A DNA stretch of 64,000 nucleotides from an uncultured Bacteroidia bacterium (GTDB lineage Bacteria; Bacteroidota; Bacteroidia; Bacteroidales; Prolixibacteraceae), in assembly GCA_903850335.1 (NCBI GenBank), contig CAINLJ010000013.1, positions 43,142 to 107,141 of the forward strand. The letters are read 5' to 3'. Positions 7,820-18,352 of the stretch are shown piece after piece. The position numbers and the translations under genes were made by a program. How positions within the stretch are numbered: position 1 is the first letter of the stretch; every line of letters begins with the position of its first letter. The notes under the pieces were generated by a model, which was given only the letters and a program-made list of their open reading frames with translations, was not told the origin of the DNA and did no database searches.

Positions 7820-10021
7820 TTAATCCAACCAGCCTGGGTTCTGTATAATTCCGGCAACCTTATTAACTTCAGCCTGGTCAATTGGATACATTAACCATTT
7901 TGAGGAAGAACAGTTTCTGTCAGCAAATCTGAAGCGGTTGTAAGTAAGGTTTGTACCAGACTTGGTAATTCGCATGCCAGTAACAAATTTATCGGTCTGA
8001 TCCAGAATCTTCCAACGTCTGACATCAAAGAAACGATGCTCTTCGAAAGCCAGTTCAATTCGACGTTCGTTCCTGTACTTCGTTTCAAAGGCGTCTTTAG
8101 CCATGCCAGCGGGAAAAGCGGGCATTCCTGCTCTTGCACGAACTGCATTAACAGCATCTCTGGCGCTTAAAGTTAAACCACCAGATGGAATAGGAACGTC
8201 GGGGCCGGCTGCCTGATTTGCAGATTCAGCGAAGTTCAGATAAAGTTCAGCCAAGCGGAATAATCGGATAGCTCCATCTGCACTATTACTTAAGGTCGAT
8301 TTATAATTATTGAATTTACGCTGGTAATATCCTGTGCGGGTATTAATGCGGCTAATGTCAGAGATCTCTTCCGCACCACCCACAAATGTCTCTACAACTT
8401 TACCATCTGAGATTCCGACCGGAGTCTGCGAGGATCCGGTTGCCAAAAGGGTATAAACACCCGGAGCATAGGCAATACCGCTTCGGTAATTGCCTGAAAC
8501 ACTTGATCCATTTAAATAACTTTGGGAAGTTCCGTTTGTTTCATTCCATTTCCAAACGCCTACAGTTTCAGTTCCATGACTAAGTTCCCAAACATAATCC
8601 CCTGCAGGTTGTGCTGCAAATATAAGTTCAAGATTAGCGCCATCGGCAAAATTCACAAAAGTATTTGTTGCAATGGGGGTTCCTGAAACACTCGAGGTGT
8701 AGGAATCATTAAATTTATAAAGGGATAAAGTAAGGTTTCCAATAGAATTTCCCCAACTTGGACAGAGCGTACTAATAGCAGTAAAAGAATTTGAAGCCGT
8801 AAATTTCATACCGGCGGTTATCAAAGGCTGATCCAGATATCTTACCGCACCATTATAGTAAACAGAAGCATAAAACCTTGGATCACGACCCGCATAAGGA
8901 TTAGAAGGATCATAACCGGAAGCACTGTTTATGATAGGCACTAACTTACTTGCATCAGAATATCCGGTTATTGGAGCTTCGCCGTTGGCCATTTCATAAC
9001 TATCTACCAGGTCCTGAGTAGGACAAGGACCTGTTCTGCTCATACTTGGATTTGTAGGCATCCCTGCATATCTCCAGATTGCCATCTGGACGCCACTTTG
9101 ATAAATGGTCTCCTTATCAACAGCCCTTTGATCATTGGAACTGGTAATGAAATAAAGTGCATAAGGATTCTGGGCTATATTGGAAGCGGGAACCACATCA
9201 AAAAGTTTATAACCGCCATTTAAGATACATTGGGATAATGCCTCTGCATTGATTTCAGCTGCCATTGTCCAAGTATATGTTCCATCGGACCAAAGAGGAC
9301 TTGCCGCATAAGTAACCGCCTGTGATTTAATAGCATAAGCTACTGCACGGGACATATATCCAAATTGATTGTCATAGATATTCCATGAAAAACCATCCTG
9401 GGTAGCAGGATAAGTTAGCGCCTTATCGCAGTCAGCCAAAATAAATTTAACAACTTCGGCAAAGGAAGCTCTCTTATCCTTTGAGAAATCATGATTAATT
9501 GCCAGTGGTTTATCAAAAATAGGGACGCCTCCATAACGTTTAATCAACTGTAAATAATAGAGTGCACGCAAAGTGAGTGCCTGGGCTGTCCATTGCCCTT
9601 TTTCGGCATCTGTGGCGTATACAGTTGCAGTTTTGATACTTTCAATAAACACATTGCATTTGCGAATACCAGTATAAAGGCTTCCCCATGGACTACCGTC
9701 GGCCGAATACGTTGGATAGGTTAAAGTGGTAATACTTCCCCCATACCAGTTAATATATCTTGAACCCGGAGTAACATCATCTGCATCCTGAGCTTCGTCG
9801 CTGAACGACGCCCTGTCCATATAGGGAGCCGGACAGTAGCCATAGCAAGAATTGAGATAACCCCGGGTCCTGTTATAATCATTAAAGACCTGGTCCATAG
9901 ATATCCTCCCGTCAGATTGCAGATCCAGCTTATCTTTACACGATAATATGAGGAACGTCGCAAATATGAGTGTAAATATTTTATATTTTTTCATACTAAA
10001 TAATTTTTCAGATTTATACAT
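7820..10021 (-). CDS. SusD-like outer-membrane lipoprotein with an inserted module
   Basis: The 733-residue protein ends its signal peptide with LILSCKD, a lipobox with Cys28. An internal ATG at 9994 (MKKYKIFTLIFATFLILSC) is an equally good start. SusD/RagB features are visible: an N-terminal TPR region with RALYYLQLIKRYGGVP, and a C-terminal NERRIELAFEEHRFFDVRRW followed by YPIDQAEVN. SusD proteins sit on the outer membrane as lids over SusC channels and bind the glycan. About 100 residues longer than its neighbour SusD (635 aa), it carries module A at about residues 404-527, between the YYNGAVRYLD strand and the FVGGAEEISDISRINTRTGYY segment. The SusC partner ends 12 bp upstream. The extra domain may give this SusD a second ligand site. 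Confidence 0.9.
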   Translation of the reverse strand: MYKSEKLFSMKKYKIFTLIFATFLILSCKDKLDLQSDGRISMDQVFNDYNRTRGYLNSCYGYCPAPYMDRASFSDEAQDADDVTPGSRYINWYGGSITTLTYPTYSADGSPWGSLYTGIRKCNVFIESIKTATVYATDAEKGQWTAQALTLRALYYLQLIKRYGGVPIFDKPLAINHDFSKDKRASFAEVVKFILADCDKALTYPATQDGFSWNIYDNQFGYMSRAVAYAIKSQAVTYAASPLWSDGTYTWTMAAEINAEALSQCILNGGYKLFDVVPASNIAQNPYALYFITSSNDQRAVDKETIYQSGVQMAIWRYAGMPTNPSMSRTGPCPTQDLVDSYEMANGEAPITGYSDASKLVPIINSASGYDPSNPYAGRDPRFYASVYYNGAVRYLDQPLITAGMKFTASNSFTAISTLCPSWGNSIGNLTLSLYKFNDSYTSSVSGTPIATNTFVNFADGANLELIFAAQPAGDYVWELSHGTETVGVWKWNETNGTSQSYLNGSSVSGNYRSGIAYAPGVYTLLATGSSQTPVGISDGKVVETFVGGAEEISDISRINTRTGYYQRKFNNYKSTLSNSADGAIRLFRLAELYLNFAESANQAAGPDVPIPSGGLTLSARDAVNAVRARAGMPAFPAGMAKDAFETKYRNERRIELAFEEHRFFDVRRWKILDQTDKFVTGMRITKSGTNLTYNRFRFADRNCSSSKWLMYPIDQAEVNKVAGIIQNPGWLD
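8441..8812 (-). other. Inserted about 125-residue module A (copy in the SusD-like protein)
   Basis: This segment runs from about MKFTASNSFTAISTLCP to GVYTLLATG of the SusD-like protein and carries CPSWGNSIGN, TFVNFAD and VGVWKW. It corresponds to module A at 5475-5852 in the GH71/99-like enzyme. Here it fills a loop that in the neighbouring SusD (13180-15087) is a short stretch between YYNGSKRKC and YIGEPQTG. Nucleotide identity between the copies is visibly lower than a recent duplication would show. Confidence 0.7.
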
Positions 10022-10033
10022 TTACCCGACCGA

Positions 10034-13000
10034 TTAAAAAGAGACTTTTACACCTAAGTTGAATACCCGGTAAACTGGGAATGTGGTGTAGCTGCCCTCC
10101 GGTCCAAAGTCTTTGGACTTCATTTTATCCCATGTAATCAAGTTCTGTCCGCTTAGTAAAACTCTCACTCTCGATACAGAAATAGCTTTCGCCACTGAAC
10201 CGGGGAGTGTATAGGCCAACTCCAGATTCTTTAGACGTAAATAAGACCTGTTATAGTTGTAGTAATCACTTGCCTGTTGATTAACGGTCTGGGCCAGTGA
10301 AAGTGCGGGAGCTGTAATTTTAGCTTTGCTGGCATATCTCTCAGCTGTCCATGCATTTGCATGCAATGCACCAAAAACCCCATCATAATCAGTTTCATAT
10401 ACACCTTGTCCGGAGTAAATTGTAGAATATTTCCCAACACCCTGGAAAATTAAACTTAAGTCAAAAGACTTGTAGGTAGCACCACCCCTGAAAGCATAAG
10501 TTACCAGAGGGAGGGCACCATAACCAATCGGCGCTTTATCCCGTTCATCAATCTTTCCATCTTTGTTCAGATCCTGATATTTAAGGTCGCCAACCCTAGG
10601 GGTTCCAAAACCATACACCAAAGTATTTGAATTCAATTCAGCCTGGGTATTAAAGAATCCGTTCCCATTACTGTAATCTACTAAATAGCCAAACTCCTGT
10701 CCATATGAATAACCTTCCTGAACTTTTCTATAGGTGTAATCTGCAGATTTTACAGGCTCATTCACCTTAACAAGGGTATTTTTCGCATAACTAAATGTAC
10801 CGCCAAAGCTGATTGTCAGATTGTGATTGATCATTTTATTGTAATCAGCAGTAATCTCATAACCTTTATTTTTGAAAATACCGACGTTGCTTTGAGGATA
10901 ATTGGCTAAAGGAACACCCTGGTAAAGTGGAACAGTTGCTACTGCACTGACAATCATATTATCCATCTGTTCCTTGAAAACGTCTACTGAGACAAAGAGT
11001 GAATTGAAAAACCCCATATCCAGGCCTAAGTTTTGTTTTGTTGATACCTCAGCCTTTATGTTAGGATTACCAACCTGATTTTCATTGACTGTGTACTGCA
11101 GATATCCGATAGTGCCACCAGTGGTAACCGTGATGTTGTCAAGATAAGCAAAACGGGCAAGACCACTTTGGTCGTTAGCTGTCTTACCGTATGAACCCCT
11201 TATCTTCAGATTACTCAGCCATTTAAGATTGGCCATAAACTCCTCATTTGATGCCACCCATGCCACTGACGCTGAAGGAGTTGTAACATACCTGTCGCTT
11301 CGTGCGTACTGCTCTGAGCCTGAGTACCCAACGTCAAATTTTACCAGATACTTGTTATCGTAACCATAAGTACCTTCTGCACCTGAACTTATCCTGTTAT
11401 ACGGTAGCAATCCAGGGATGGTATTATCTGCTTTGGTCAGATTTTGGTAGAAAAAGTAAGCCATACCCCCAATCTGGTGTTTATCAAAGTTGCGCTTATA
11501 GTTTAAAGCTGCATTGTAGGTCAGATTGTAATAGAAAGAAGAAGATTTACCATAAGCTAAAGGGGTATTGTTTTCTGATCCTTTCTTTGTGAATATAAGT
11601 GTATCAGGATTACTTGAACGCAACCAGCGCTCATAATTCTGAGTTGTACTTAAGCTTCCTACCGAGTTGGTCTGATAAGCAAATATGCCGGTCAGATTCA
11701 GTCCTTTTGTAAGAAAACTCATATCCAGGTCAAGCCCAAACTGGGAGGTAATATTGGTTACTGTGCTCCTGATATACCCCGAACGATTCAGCATTCCATA
11801 GGTAGGGTTGGCAACACGTTCTGTAGTGATCACATGACCCGGAGTAACTACGGCACCGGTTTTAGCATCAAGAAGATCCGGTGTTGCAGGCCCGTACATG
11901 GTAGGGGGAATCTGGAAAAGACTCGCATAAATATCCGCATTACTTGAACCGGCTGTCCGTTCTCTTTTAATGTTACCACTTAACCGGACATAAGCTTTCA
12001 GGTATTTATTCAGGTTCACATCAACATTTGAGCGATAATTTATCCAGGTATTGTTTGCGTCAGGGTTATATTTAGTCTGATCTGCAATAAACTGACCACC
12101 CTGATGCATAAAATTGATATTTGAATAATAACGCACTTTATCATTTCCTCCGGTTACATTAATGCCAACACGCTGCATGGAAGCAAAACTCTTCATGTAT
12201 CTGTTGTACCAGTTATTATTGGGATACATGGGATCATTGCCTGCGCGATATTTTGCTATTTGATCAGTACTGAAAAGATAGTTCTGACCATGCCCGTCAT
12301 TGTACGCAGCCTGATTTCTCAATTCCGCATAATCTCCTGAATTATAAAATGCTGGCTGGGTAGATACCTGCTGCATTGATTGATCAAGGCTAGCAGTAAT
12401 TTGAGCCCCCCCCTTTTTACCGCGTTTGGTGGTAATGACCATCAACCCATTTGCACCCTGAATACCATAGAGTGCCTCAGTTGAAGCATCTTTAAGTATT
12501 GTTACAGATTCGATTTCATTGGCACTGATGTAATCAAGGGTCTGGTTACTGTTATAAGCAACAATAATTCCGTCGATCATTACCATTGGGCCATTTCCTC
12601 TGGCACCTGAAAGACCACGTATATATAAATTGGTATTTGCCCTGGATAATTCAGAAGTGGTTTCCTGAGTAGTTAATCCTGCAAGACGTCCGGCAAAAGC
12701 CATTGTCAGGTTTGCAACCGGCGATTTTTCGAGTTCCGTGCCACTCACTGTTGCTACAGATCCCGAAATATCATTTCTCAGCTGGGAAGTATAACCCAAC
12801 TGAATCAATTCACCCTTTTTGTGGGCGTCCCATCTCAGCTGAACATCAATCCGTTCATTGTCTCCTGTGGATACCTTTTTGGTGGTATATCCATAACCGG
12901 AGAAAACAAGCTGCTTGATTTCAGAATTACTGATGGTGTATTCACCCTTTAAATTGGTAGTTGTGCCGATTTGGCCACTTTCGTCATTAATTGTTACACC

Positions 13001-13153
13001 GGCCAGTGGTTTTCCAAATTCATCAGTAACAATCCCATTGAAAGAAGCCGCCAGCTTCTGCGCACTAACTGTTGTTCCCAGGGAGAACATAAGCATTAAC
13101 GCCAGCAGCAATGTTCTTTTAATCATTAATTTATGTATCATATGATTTATCAT
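10034..13153 (-). CDS. SusC-like TonB-dependent outer-membrane transporter (pair 1)
   Basis: The 1039-residue protein has a signal peptide (LLLALMLMFSLGTTVSAQ) and a carboxypeptidase-D-like N-terminal domain (GIVTDEFGKPLAGVTIND). The TonB plug follows (LYIRGLSGARGNGPMVMIDG, VTILKDASTEALYGIQGANG), then a C-terminal 22-strand barrel with DLNKDGKIDERDKAPIGYG and the final RVFNLGVKVSF strand. SusC proteins import oligosaccharides through the outer membrane using TonB energy. The usual VVVVGYG stretch before the plug is replaced by LIQLGYTSQ, a mild divergence. Several in-frame ATGs lie near the start (13153, 13141, 13126). The gene is 26 bp downstream of SusD pair 2 and 12 bp upstream of its own SusD, so the two pairs appear to form one operon. 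Confidence 0.93.
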   Translation of the reverse strand: MINHMIHKLMIKRTLLLALMLMFSLGTTVSAQKLAASFNGIVTDEFGKPLAGVTINDESGQIGTTTNLKGEYTISNSEIKQLVFSGYGYTTKKVSTGDNERIDVQLRWDAHKKGELIQLGYTSQLRNDISGSVATVSGTELEKSPVANLTMAFAGRLAGLTTQETTSELSRANTNLYIRGLSGARGNGPMVMIDGIIVAYNSNQTLDYISANEIESVTILKDASTEALYGIQGANGLMVITTKRGKKGGAQITASLDQSMQQVSTQPAFYNSGDYAELRNQAAYNDGHGQNYLFSTDQIAKYRAGNDPMYPNNNWYNRYMKSFASMQRVGINVTGGNDKVRYYSNINFMHQGGQFIADQTKYNPDANNTWINYRSNVDVNLNKYLKAYVRLSGNIKRERTAGSSNADIYASLFQIPPTMYGPATPDLLDAKTGAVVTPGHVITTERVANPTYGMLNRSGYIRSTVTNITSQFGLDLDMSFLTKGLNLTGIFAYQTNSVGSLSTTQNYERWLRSSNPDTLIFTKKGSENNTPLAYGKSSSFYYNLTYNAALNYKRNFDKHQIGGMAYFFYQNLTKADNTIPGLLPYNRISSGAEGTYGYDNKYLVKFDVGYSGSEQYARSDRYVTTPSASVAWVASNEEFMANLKWLSNLKIRGSYGKTANDQSGLARFAYLDNITVTTGGTIGYLQYTVNENQVGNPNIKAEVSTKQNLGLDMGFFNSLFVSVDVFKEQMDNMIVSAVATVPLYQGVPLANYPQSNVGIFKNKGYEITADYNKMINHNLTISFGGTFSYAKNTLVKVNEPVKSADYTYRKVQEGYSYGQEFGYLVDYSNGNGFFNTQAELNSNTLVYGFGTPRVGDLKYQDLNKDGKIDERDKAPIGYGALPLVTYAFRGGATYKSFDLSLIFQGVGKYSTIYSGQGVYETDYDGVFGALHANAWTAERYASKAKITAPALSLAQTVNQQASDYYNYNRSYLRLKNLELAYTLPGSVAKAISVSRVRVLLSGQNLITWDKMKSKDFGPEGSYTTFPVYRVFNLGVKVSF

Positions 13154-13179
13154 TTTAAGGCTTTAAATAACTTTTATTG

Positions 13180-15087
13180 CTACCAACCTGTATTTTGCCA
13201 ATCTGTACCTGTACTGGCTTTTAAGGCGTTTGCCTCATTCAGCGGAATAGGTAACCAGAGCCACTTATTGGTGTAATTCAAACGCTCATTGGCACGAACT
13301 GTACGACGGGCATAGGAATAAGTACCATCAGAATTTCGTGTAATTGCCATGGCAGTAACCCAACGGTCTGTCTTTGAAAGATCCCCGGTAGGCAGTGACC
13401 AGCGGCGTATATCAAAATAACGGTTTTCTTCCAAAGCAAGCTCGACTCTGCGTTCATTCCTGATCCTTAGAATTAAATCCTCCTTAGATAAGGATGAGGG
13501 TAAATCGGGCATACCCGCTCTGCTCCTGATCTCATTTACAGCTGTGGTAGCTTCATCCAATACTCCCGCTTCAGCGGCAGCCTCTGCAAAATTCAGTATT
13601 ATTTCACCCAGACGGAAAAGTTTGTAATTGGCACCTCCTACCGGATTATCATTTCCTGCATTGGGATGGAGAAATTTCCTTTCAAAATAACCTGTACGTG
13701 TTGCCTTTCTTGTAGTTGCATGGATCCCGGTTTGTGGTTCACCAATATAGGTAGAAATAATTCTGGTTCTGTTGCCTGCTGATGCCGGATAATTCTCGAA
13801 TGATTGCGGAACTTCAGGAAAACTCCAGGAACATTTTCTTTTAGATCCATTATAATAAATAGAGGCATAAAAACGGGGATCCCTGTTTGCATAAGGGTCA
13901 GTCGCAGAATATAACTTATTGGCAGAATTGTAGTTCGGCTGCAGATGTTGATCATCAAGATAAGGGTTTGCCAGATTAAGAATAGGCTGCCCATCGCTTG
14001 TTTCATAAGAATCAACCAACTCCTGTGAGGGGCATGTCCCCGATTTGTAGCCATCCTGTGCGCCAATACCATCAATATCCCAGATATTACCCTGACCATC
14101 GCGGCTCTGATAGATTGTCTCCTGGTCTACCGGAGTGGATGAATAAGCCATTGAATTGCAAAAATATTCATTGTAGAGCGCTGCATGGGTGTCCTTATTC
14201 GTTCCTATATAAGCCACATCTGAAAGAAAAGTCTGCGGAAAATTCACATTATTATAAAGCTGGTAACCATTTGCCTTCAGATTTGCCAACGAGGTTTTGT
14301 TTACTGTATAAGCCTCCTGCCAGTAATTCTGCCCGCCATTGTATAGCGGACTTGCGGCAAAAAGGATCATTTTCGATTTAATCGCTTCAGCCATTGCTTT
14401 ATTAACCCGACCGGCTTCACTCGCGGTGGTTATCCTCCAGGGTAATTCGGCAGTTGCCAGAGCCACGTCACAATCTGAAATAATGAATTTTACCACATTG
14501 TAATAACTCTCCTTAGTTAATTTGGAGAAGTTGTCAGAATAGTTAAAAGGTACTTTTTCGATTGCCAGTGCAGGTCCAAACCATTTTAACAATTCTGAAT
14601 AATAATATGCCCTGAGCAGGTATGCTTCTGCTTTCCAACGTTTTCTATCGGTTTCGCTCAACACGGTAGCTTTGTCAATACGACTAAGGAATACGGTGCA
14701 ATTGCGGATGGAATTCCAGTATCCAGCCCAATAATTTCCATTATTTCCATCTGTGTTACCCCATCCTCCATCTCTCAGTGCGTGACTGCTTGCAGAAGCA
14801 CCACCATTATACATACTGCCTGACACAAGGGATGGTTCAGCCTCAGCGTCGGTATCCCATGCTTCATCGCTGGCATCAACGGGACCCCTCATCCAAAAGA
14901 AATATCTTGTCCCTTTTGCAGGCATGTTCGTATAGCAACTATTCAGGAAAGCACCCACTTTATCATTGTCGGCAAAAACCTGATCCATGGTCAATTTACC
15001 GTCGGGCGCCATATCCAACGCCTTTTTGCATGAACCTAAGGTTATTATCAATAATATTAGAGGTAAAACGATATATTTAATTTTCAT
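13180..15087 (-). CDS. SusD-like outer-membrane lipoprotein (pair 2)
   Basis: The 635-residue protein begins with LPLILLIITLGSCKK, a clear lipobox. SusD/RagB hallmarks are present: the N-terminal DMAPDGKLTMDQVFAD, LLRAYYYSELLKWFGP, and C-terminal IRNERRVELALEENRYFDIRRW followed by WLWLPIPLNEAN. It should form the glycan-binding lid over the SusC encoded 19 bp upstream. In contrast to the SusD of pair 1 it has no inserted module; the corresponding loop is short. Its start region resembles that of the other SusD (DLQSDGRISMDQVFND), so the two pairs may descend from a tandem duplication that has diverged widely. Confidence 0.92.
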   Translation of the reverse strand: MKIKYIVLPLILLIITLGSCKKALDMAPDGKLTMDQVFADNDKVGAFLNSCYTNMPAKGTRYFFWMRGPVDASDEAWDTDAEAEPSLVSGSMYNGGASASSHALRDGGWGNTDGNNGNYWAGYWNSIRNCTVFLSRIDKATVLSETDRKRWKAEAYLLRAYYYSELLKWFGPALAIEKVPFNYSDNFSKLTKESYYNVVKFIISDCDVALATAELPWRITTASEAGRVNKAMAEAIKSKMILFAASPLYNGGQNYWQEAYTVNKTSLANLKANGYQLYNNVNFPQTFLSDVAYIGTNKDTHAALYNEYFCNSMAYSSTPVDQETIYQSRDGQGNIWDIDGIGAQDGYKSGTCPSQELVDSYETSDGQPILNLANPYLDDQHLQPNYNSANKLYSATDPYANRDPRFYASIYYNGSKRKCSWSFPEVPQSFENYPASAGNRTRIISTYIGEPQTGIHATTRKATRTGYFERKFLHPNAGNDNPVGGANYKLFRLGEIILNFAEAAAEAGVLDEATTAVNEIRSRAGMPDLPSSLSKEDLILRIRNERRVELALEENRYFDIRRWSLPTGDLSKTDRWVTAMAITRNSDGTYSYARRTVRANERLNYTNKWLWLPIPLNEANALKASTGTDWQNTGW

Positions 15088-15106
15088 ATTTTCTATAATT
15101 TGAAGT

Positions 15107-18100
15107 TTAGAAAGTAATGTTCACGCCAATGTTTTTCATTTTTGTCTGCTGATAGGTGAGTGAACCTGAAGTTTCCGGATCAAGGTGAGCCATTCTCAGG
15201 TTATCCCATGTGAATAAGTTATCTCCACTAATGAATATACGCATCTTGCTAACTCCCAACATCTTAAGCATTCCATCAGGAAGGGTATAAGAGAGCTCAA
15301 GATTTTTCAGCCTGACAAACGAGCGATCCATAATAAAGAAGCTGTTGGCTCTGTGGTTAGCATTACTCAACGTGCTAAGTGCAGGATAGGTAATCTTTTG
15401 ACCTGCAGCATAACGCTCGGCAGTCCAGGCAGTTCTGGTATAACCGAAGTAAGTTCCCAGTTTGGTGTTTTCGTAAGTTCCCTGGTTGCCATAGTTGCTT
15501 GAATAATGGGAAACACCCTGGAAAAAAGTGGTAAGATCAAATGCCTTATAATGAAGGCTGATCGTGAGACCAAAGTTAATTTCCGGTATACTTGAATAAC
15601 CGATGGGTACGACATCTTTGTCATCTATAACACCATCGCCATTCTGGTCAATGTATTTAAAATCACCGACACGGGGCGAACCCGAAGCATATTTTGTCTT
15701 TGCCGAATAAACAGCCAACTCCTCGGCAGAATTAAAATAGCCGTTGCCATTACTGTAATCTATCGCATAGCCGGTTGCCTGACCTAGCCTGTAACCGGTC
15801 GATCCGTATCTCATCATATAGGATGCATCCCGGATCTGTTCATCAAGAAACTTCACCTTGTTATGATTAAACCCGTAGTTACCCATCACCATCAGCGAGA
15901 AATCTTTAGTCACCGCCTTATTATAGGTGATTTCAGCCTCAAAACCGGAATTGTCAACTAATCCCATATTTACTTTTGGAAGATTACCAAGTGGAACGCC
16001 CTGGAATGTAGGCACTGTACCACGTGAAATCAGGATATTACTCCGGTTTTCGATAAAATAATCAAAAGTGAAGTTAAAATCTTTAATCAATTGTATATCA
16101 ACACCAAAGTTCTTTTTCTTTGCGATTTCCCATGAGATGCTTGTATTTCCTAAAAGCCCCTGATTGATACCCTGACCAAGTCCTAGGCTACCGAGCGGAC
16201 CAGTTCCTACCTGAATATCACTTTGATAAAGAAAACGTGATGATCCCATCTGATCATTACCAACCTTACCATAAGATGCCCTAAGTTTAAGATTAGTTAC
16301 TATCTTATTCTCTTTAAGGAATTTTTCGTTGCTTGCAACCCATCCCAGGGATATGGCAGGGAAAAACCCATACCTGTTTTTAGGTGCAAACTGCTCTGAA
16401 CCATTGTATCCCATGTTAACTTCACCCAGGTAACGGTTGTCATAGTTATAGGTAAAACGGCTTGATAGCCCTATCACATTATAAGGAATTTCGCCTGCGG
16501 TAGTTTCCCAATTATCGCGCTGCCCTAAGATCATTCCGGTAACGTTATGTTTCCCGCCAAAAGTCCGCATATAATTGACCGATCCCTGCATATTGATATT
16601 ATAACGTGAATCAACCCCCTTAGTAATGGCAAGCATGGTTTCATTGGCACGGCTAACGGCATAGGTCAGCAGGTCGTTTGTAGCATCAACATTGGCAGAA
16701 TATTGGCGTTCGTTTTTATAACCATCTTCAGCCGAAGTTGCTTTGGTGTCGAAGGAGATCATCCCCTTGGCACTTAAACCCTTGGTAACAAGACTTCCCA
16801 AATCCCAGTTCACCCCAAACGATGAATTAAGATTAGACCTTACCTCCTTGCGATAACCATACCTGTTCATAATCTCAAACGCAGTTCTGTCAAGATATGT
16901 AGGATAAATAATCTGCCCGGGTGCAACTCCAAAACCACCTAAGGTTGTTGGTCCCGGAGTGATTGGAAGAATTGTCTGTGCCTGATAGATTAAATCTGAC
17001 ATCATCCAGGAAGTACTGCCACCATAAAGAGTTGCTGAGGGCATGTTCACTTGTTCGATATAACTGCCTATGTTTAAAAAAGCTTTTACTGACTTGGAAA
17101 CTTTATAATCTAAATTGGCCCTGAAGTTATAACGGTCCATATAGGATGAGGGATCATATCCCAATACAGAATTTGGTTCAGTTTTTAAGTTACCACCCTG
17201 ATGAAAATAGGCACCATTTATAAAATAAGTCAGCTTGTTCGTACCACCGTTAGCGTTAATGTTAACGCGTGTAGATGGTGCATATTTTGAGAATGTTTCC
17301 CGATAATAATCATGGTCGGGGTACATGTACTTTAGAAGTGTGGCTTTATTTGCATAATTCGCATCACTTTTATTAAGACCTGCAAGTGGATTGGCATATT
17401 TATCCATTACCGCCTGAGAGAATGGAAGTGGGGATATATTGTCATTGGCAGACGCTTCATTACGCAATTTCATATATTCAACGGAATGAAGACGTTCAGG
17501 TTCTCGGGTTAATGAAGTGAAACTCTGTAAAGCACTAACTGTCAACTCTGCTTTCCCTTCCAAACCACGTCGTGTAGTGATCAGAATAACACCGTTAGCG
17601 CCACGTACACCAAATACTGCAGTGGCAGAAGCATCTTTCAGAACCGTTACCGATTCTACCTCATTAGCGTCAATCGTACGAATATTATCACGTGGAACTC
17701 CGTCTATAAGTACTAATGGGGCTGTACCATTTGTCGTAGCTGCTCCACGTAAATACATGGTAGCATCATCACGGCCAGGCTGACCACCCGCTGACTGAAC
17801 AGAGGTCAACCCAGGTAACCTGCCAGCCAGTGCAATTGCTAAACTACCGGCATTACTTTGCATTAACTGGGTCTTTGGTACCGAAGCCACAGCTCCTGTA
17901 ACCGATACCTTCTTCTGCGTTCCGTATGCGACAACAACGACTTGTTCAATATCAACAACAGCCTCTTTTAACGTGACATTAATGGTGTTCTTTCCGGAAA
18001 CCGGAAATTCCTGCGACAATAAACCAACAAACGAATAAACAAGAACAGCTCCTTGCTCTTTTTGAATCTTGATTTGATACATTCCTTCTGAATCTGAAAG

Positions 18101-18265
18101 CACACCATTGCTGGTTCCTTTCTCAACAATTGTTACACCGGGGATTGGCGCCCCGTTAGCATCGGACACTTTACCTTTTATTTGAGAAAATAGCTGTTGA
18201 CTTAACATTAGCAATATTCCAAATAAAAGCATTATTTGCCAAAGCTTCCCTTTAGTTACGTTCAT
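15107..18265 (-). CDS. SusC-like TonB-dependent outer-membrane transporter (pair 2)
   Basis: The 1052-residue protein starts with a signal peptide ending LSQQLFSQ. An N-terminal carboxypeptidase-D-like domain follows (IKGKVSDANGAPIPGVTIVE), then the conserved VVVVAYGTQKK segment, a TonB plug (VLKDASATAVFGVRGANGVI) and an outer-membrane barrel ending TKMKNIGVNITF. It is a canonical SusC glycan importer. The 87-bp gap to the lipoprotein gene upstream and the 19-bp gap to SusD suggest that the transcription unit runs from 19489 downward. No exact TAnnTTTG promoter could be picked in the 87-bp gap. Confidence 0.94.
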   Translation of the reverse strand: MNVTKGKLWQIMLLFGILLMLSQQLFSQIKGKVSDANGAPIPGVTIVEKGTSNGVLSDSEGMYQIKIQKEQGAVLVYSFVGLLSQEFPVSGKNTINVTLKEAVVDIEQVVVVAYGTQKKVSVTGAVASVPKTQLMQSNAGSLAIALAGRLPGLTSVQSAGGQPGRDDATMYLRGAATTNGTAPLVLIDGVPRDNIRTIDANEVESVTVLKDASATAVFGVRGANGVILITTRRGLEGKAELTVSALQSFTSLTREPERLHSVEYMKLRNEASANDNISPLPFSQAVMDKYANPLAGLNKSDANYANKATLLKYMYPDHDYYRETFSKYAPSTRVNINANGGTNKLTYFINGAYFHQGGNLKTEPNSVLGYDPSSYMDRYNFRANLDYKVSKSVKAFLNIGSYIEQVNMPSATLYGGSTSWMMSDLIYQAQTILPITPGPTTLGGFGVAPGQIIYPTYLDRTAFEIMNRYGYRKEVRSNLNSSFGVNWDLGSLVTKGLSAKGMISFDTKATSAEDGYKNERQYSANVDATNDLLTYAVSRANETMLAITKGVDSRYNINMQGSVNYMRTFGGKHNVTGMILGQRDNWETTAGEIPYNVIGLSSRFTYNYDNRYLGEVNMGYNGSEQFAPKNRYGFFPAISLGWVASNEKFLKENKIVTNLKLRASYGKVGNDQMGSSRFLYQSDIQVGTGPLGSLGLGQGINQGLLGNTSISWEIAKKKNFGVDIQLIKDFNFTFDYFIENRSNILISRGTVPTFQGVPLGNLPKVNMGLVDNSGFEAEITYNKAVTKDFSLMVMGNYGFNHNKVKFLDEQIRDASYMMRYGSTGYRLGQATGYAIDYSNGNGYFNSAEELAVYSAKTKYASGSPRVGDFKYIDQNGDGVIDDKDVVPIGYSSIPEINFGLTISLHYKAFDLTTFFQGVSHYSSNYGNQGTYENTKLGTYFGYTRTAWTAERYAAGQKITYPALSTLSNANHRANSFFIMDRSFVRLKNLELSYTLPDGMLKMLGVSKMRIFISGDNLFTWDNLRMAHLDPETSGSLTYQQTKMKNIGVNITF

Positions 18266-18352
18266 ACGCGAATTAGTTTAAAATTTGTGGTTTTACAATA
18301 GTTCATGCTTGTTGGATTAATTTAACATATCAAAGTATGAGATTTCTTTTCT

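Noticed and set aside
13638..14381. 153- and 127-residue ORFs within the SusD gene of pair 2
   Set aside because: They lie entirely inside the SusD gene in other frames and have no recognisable domains.
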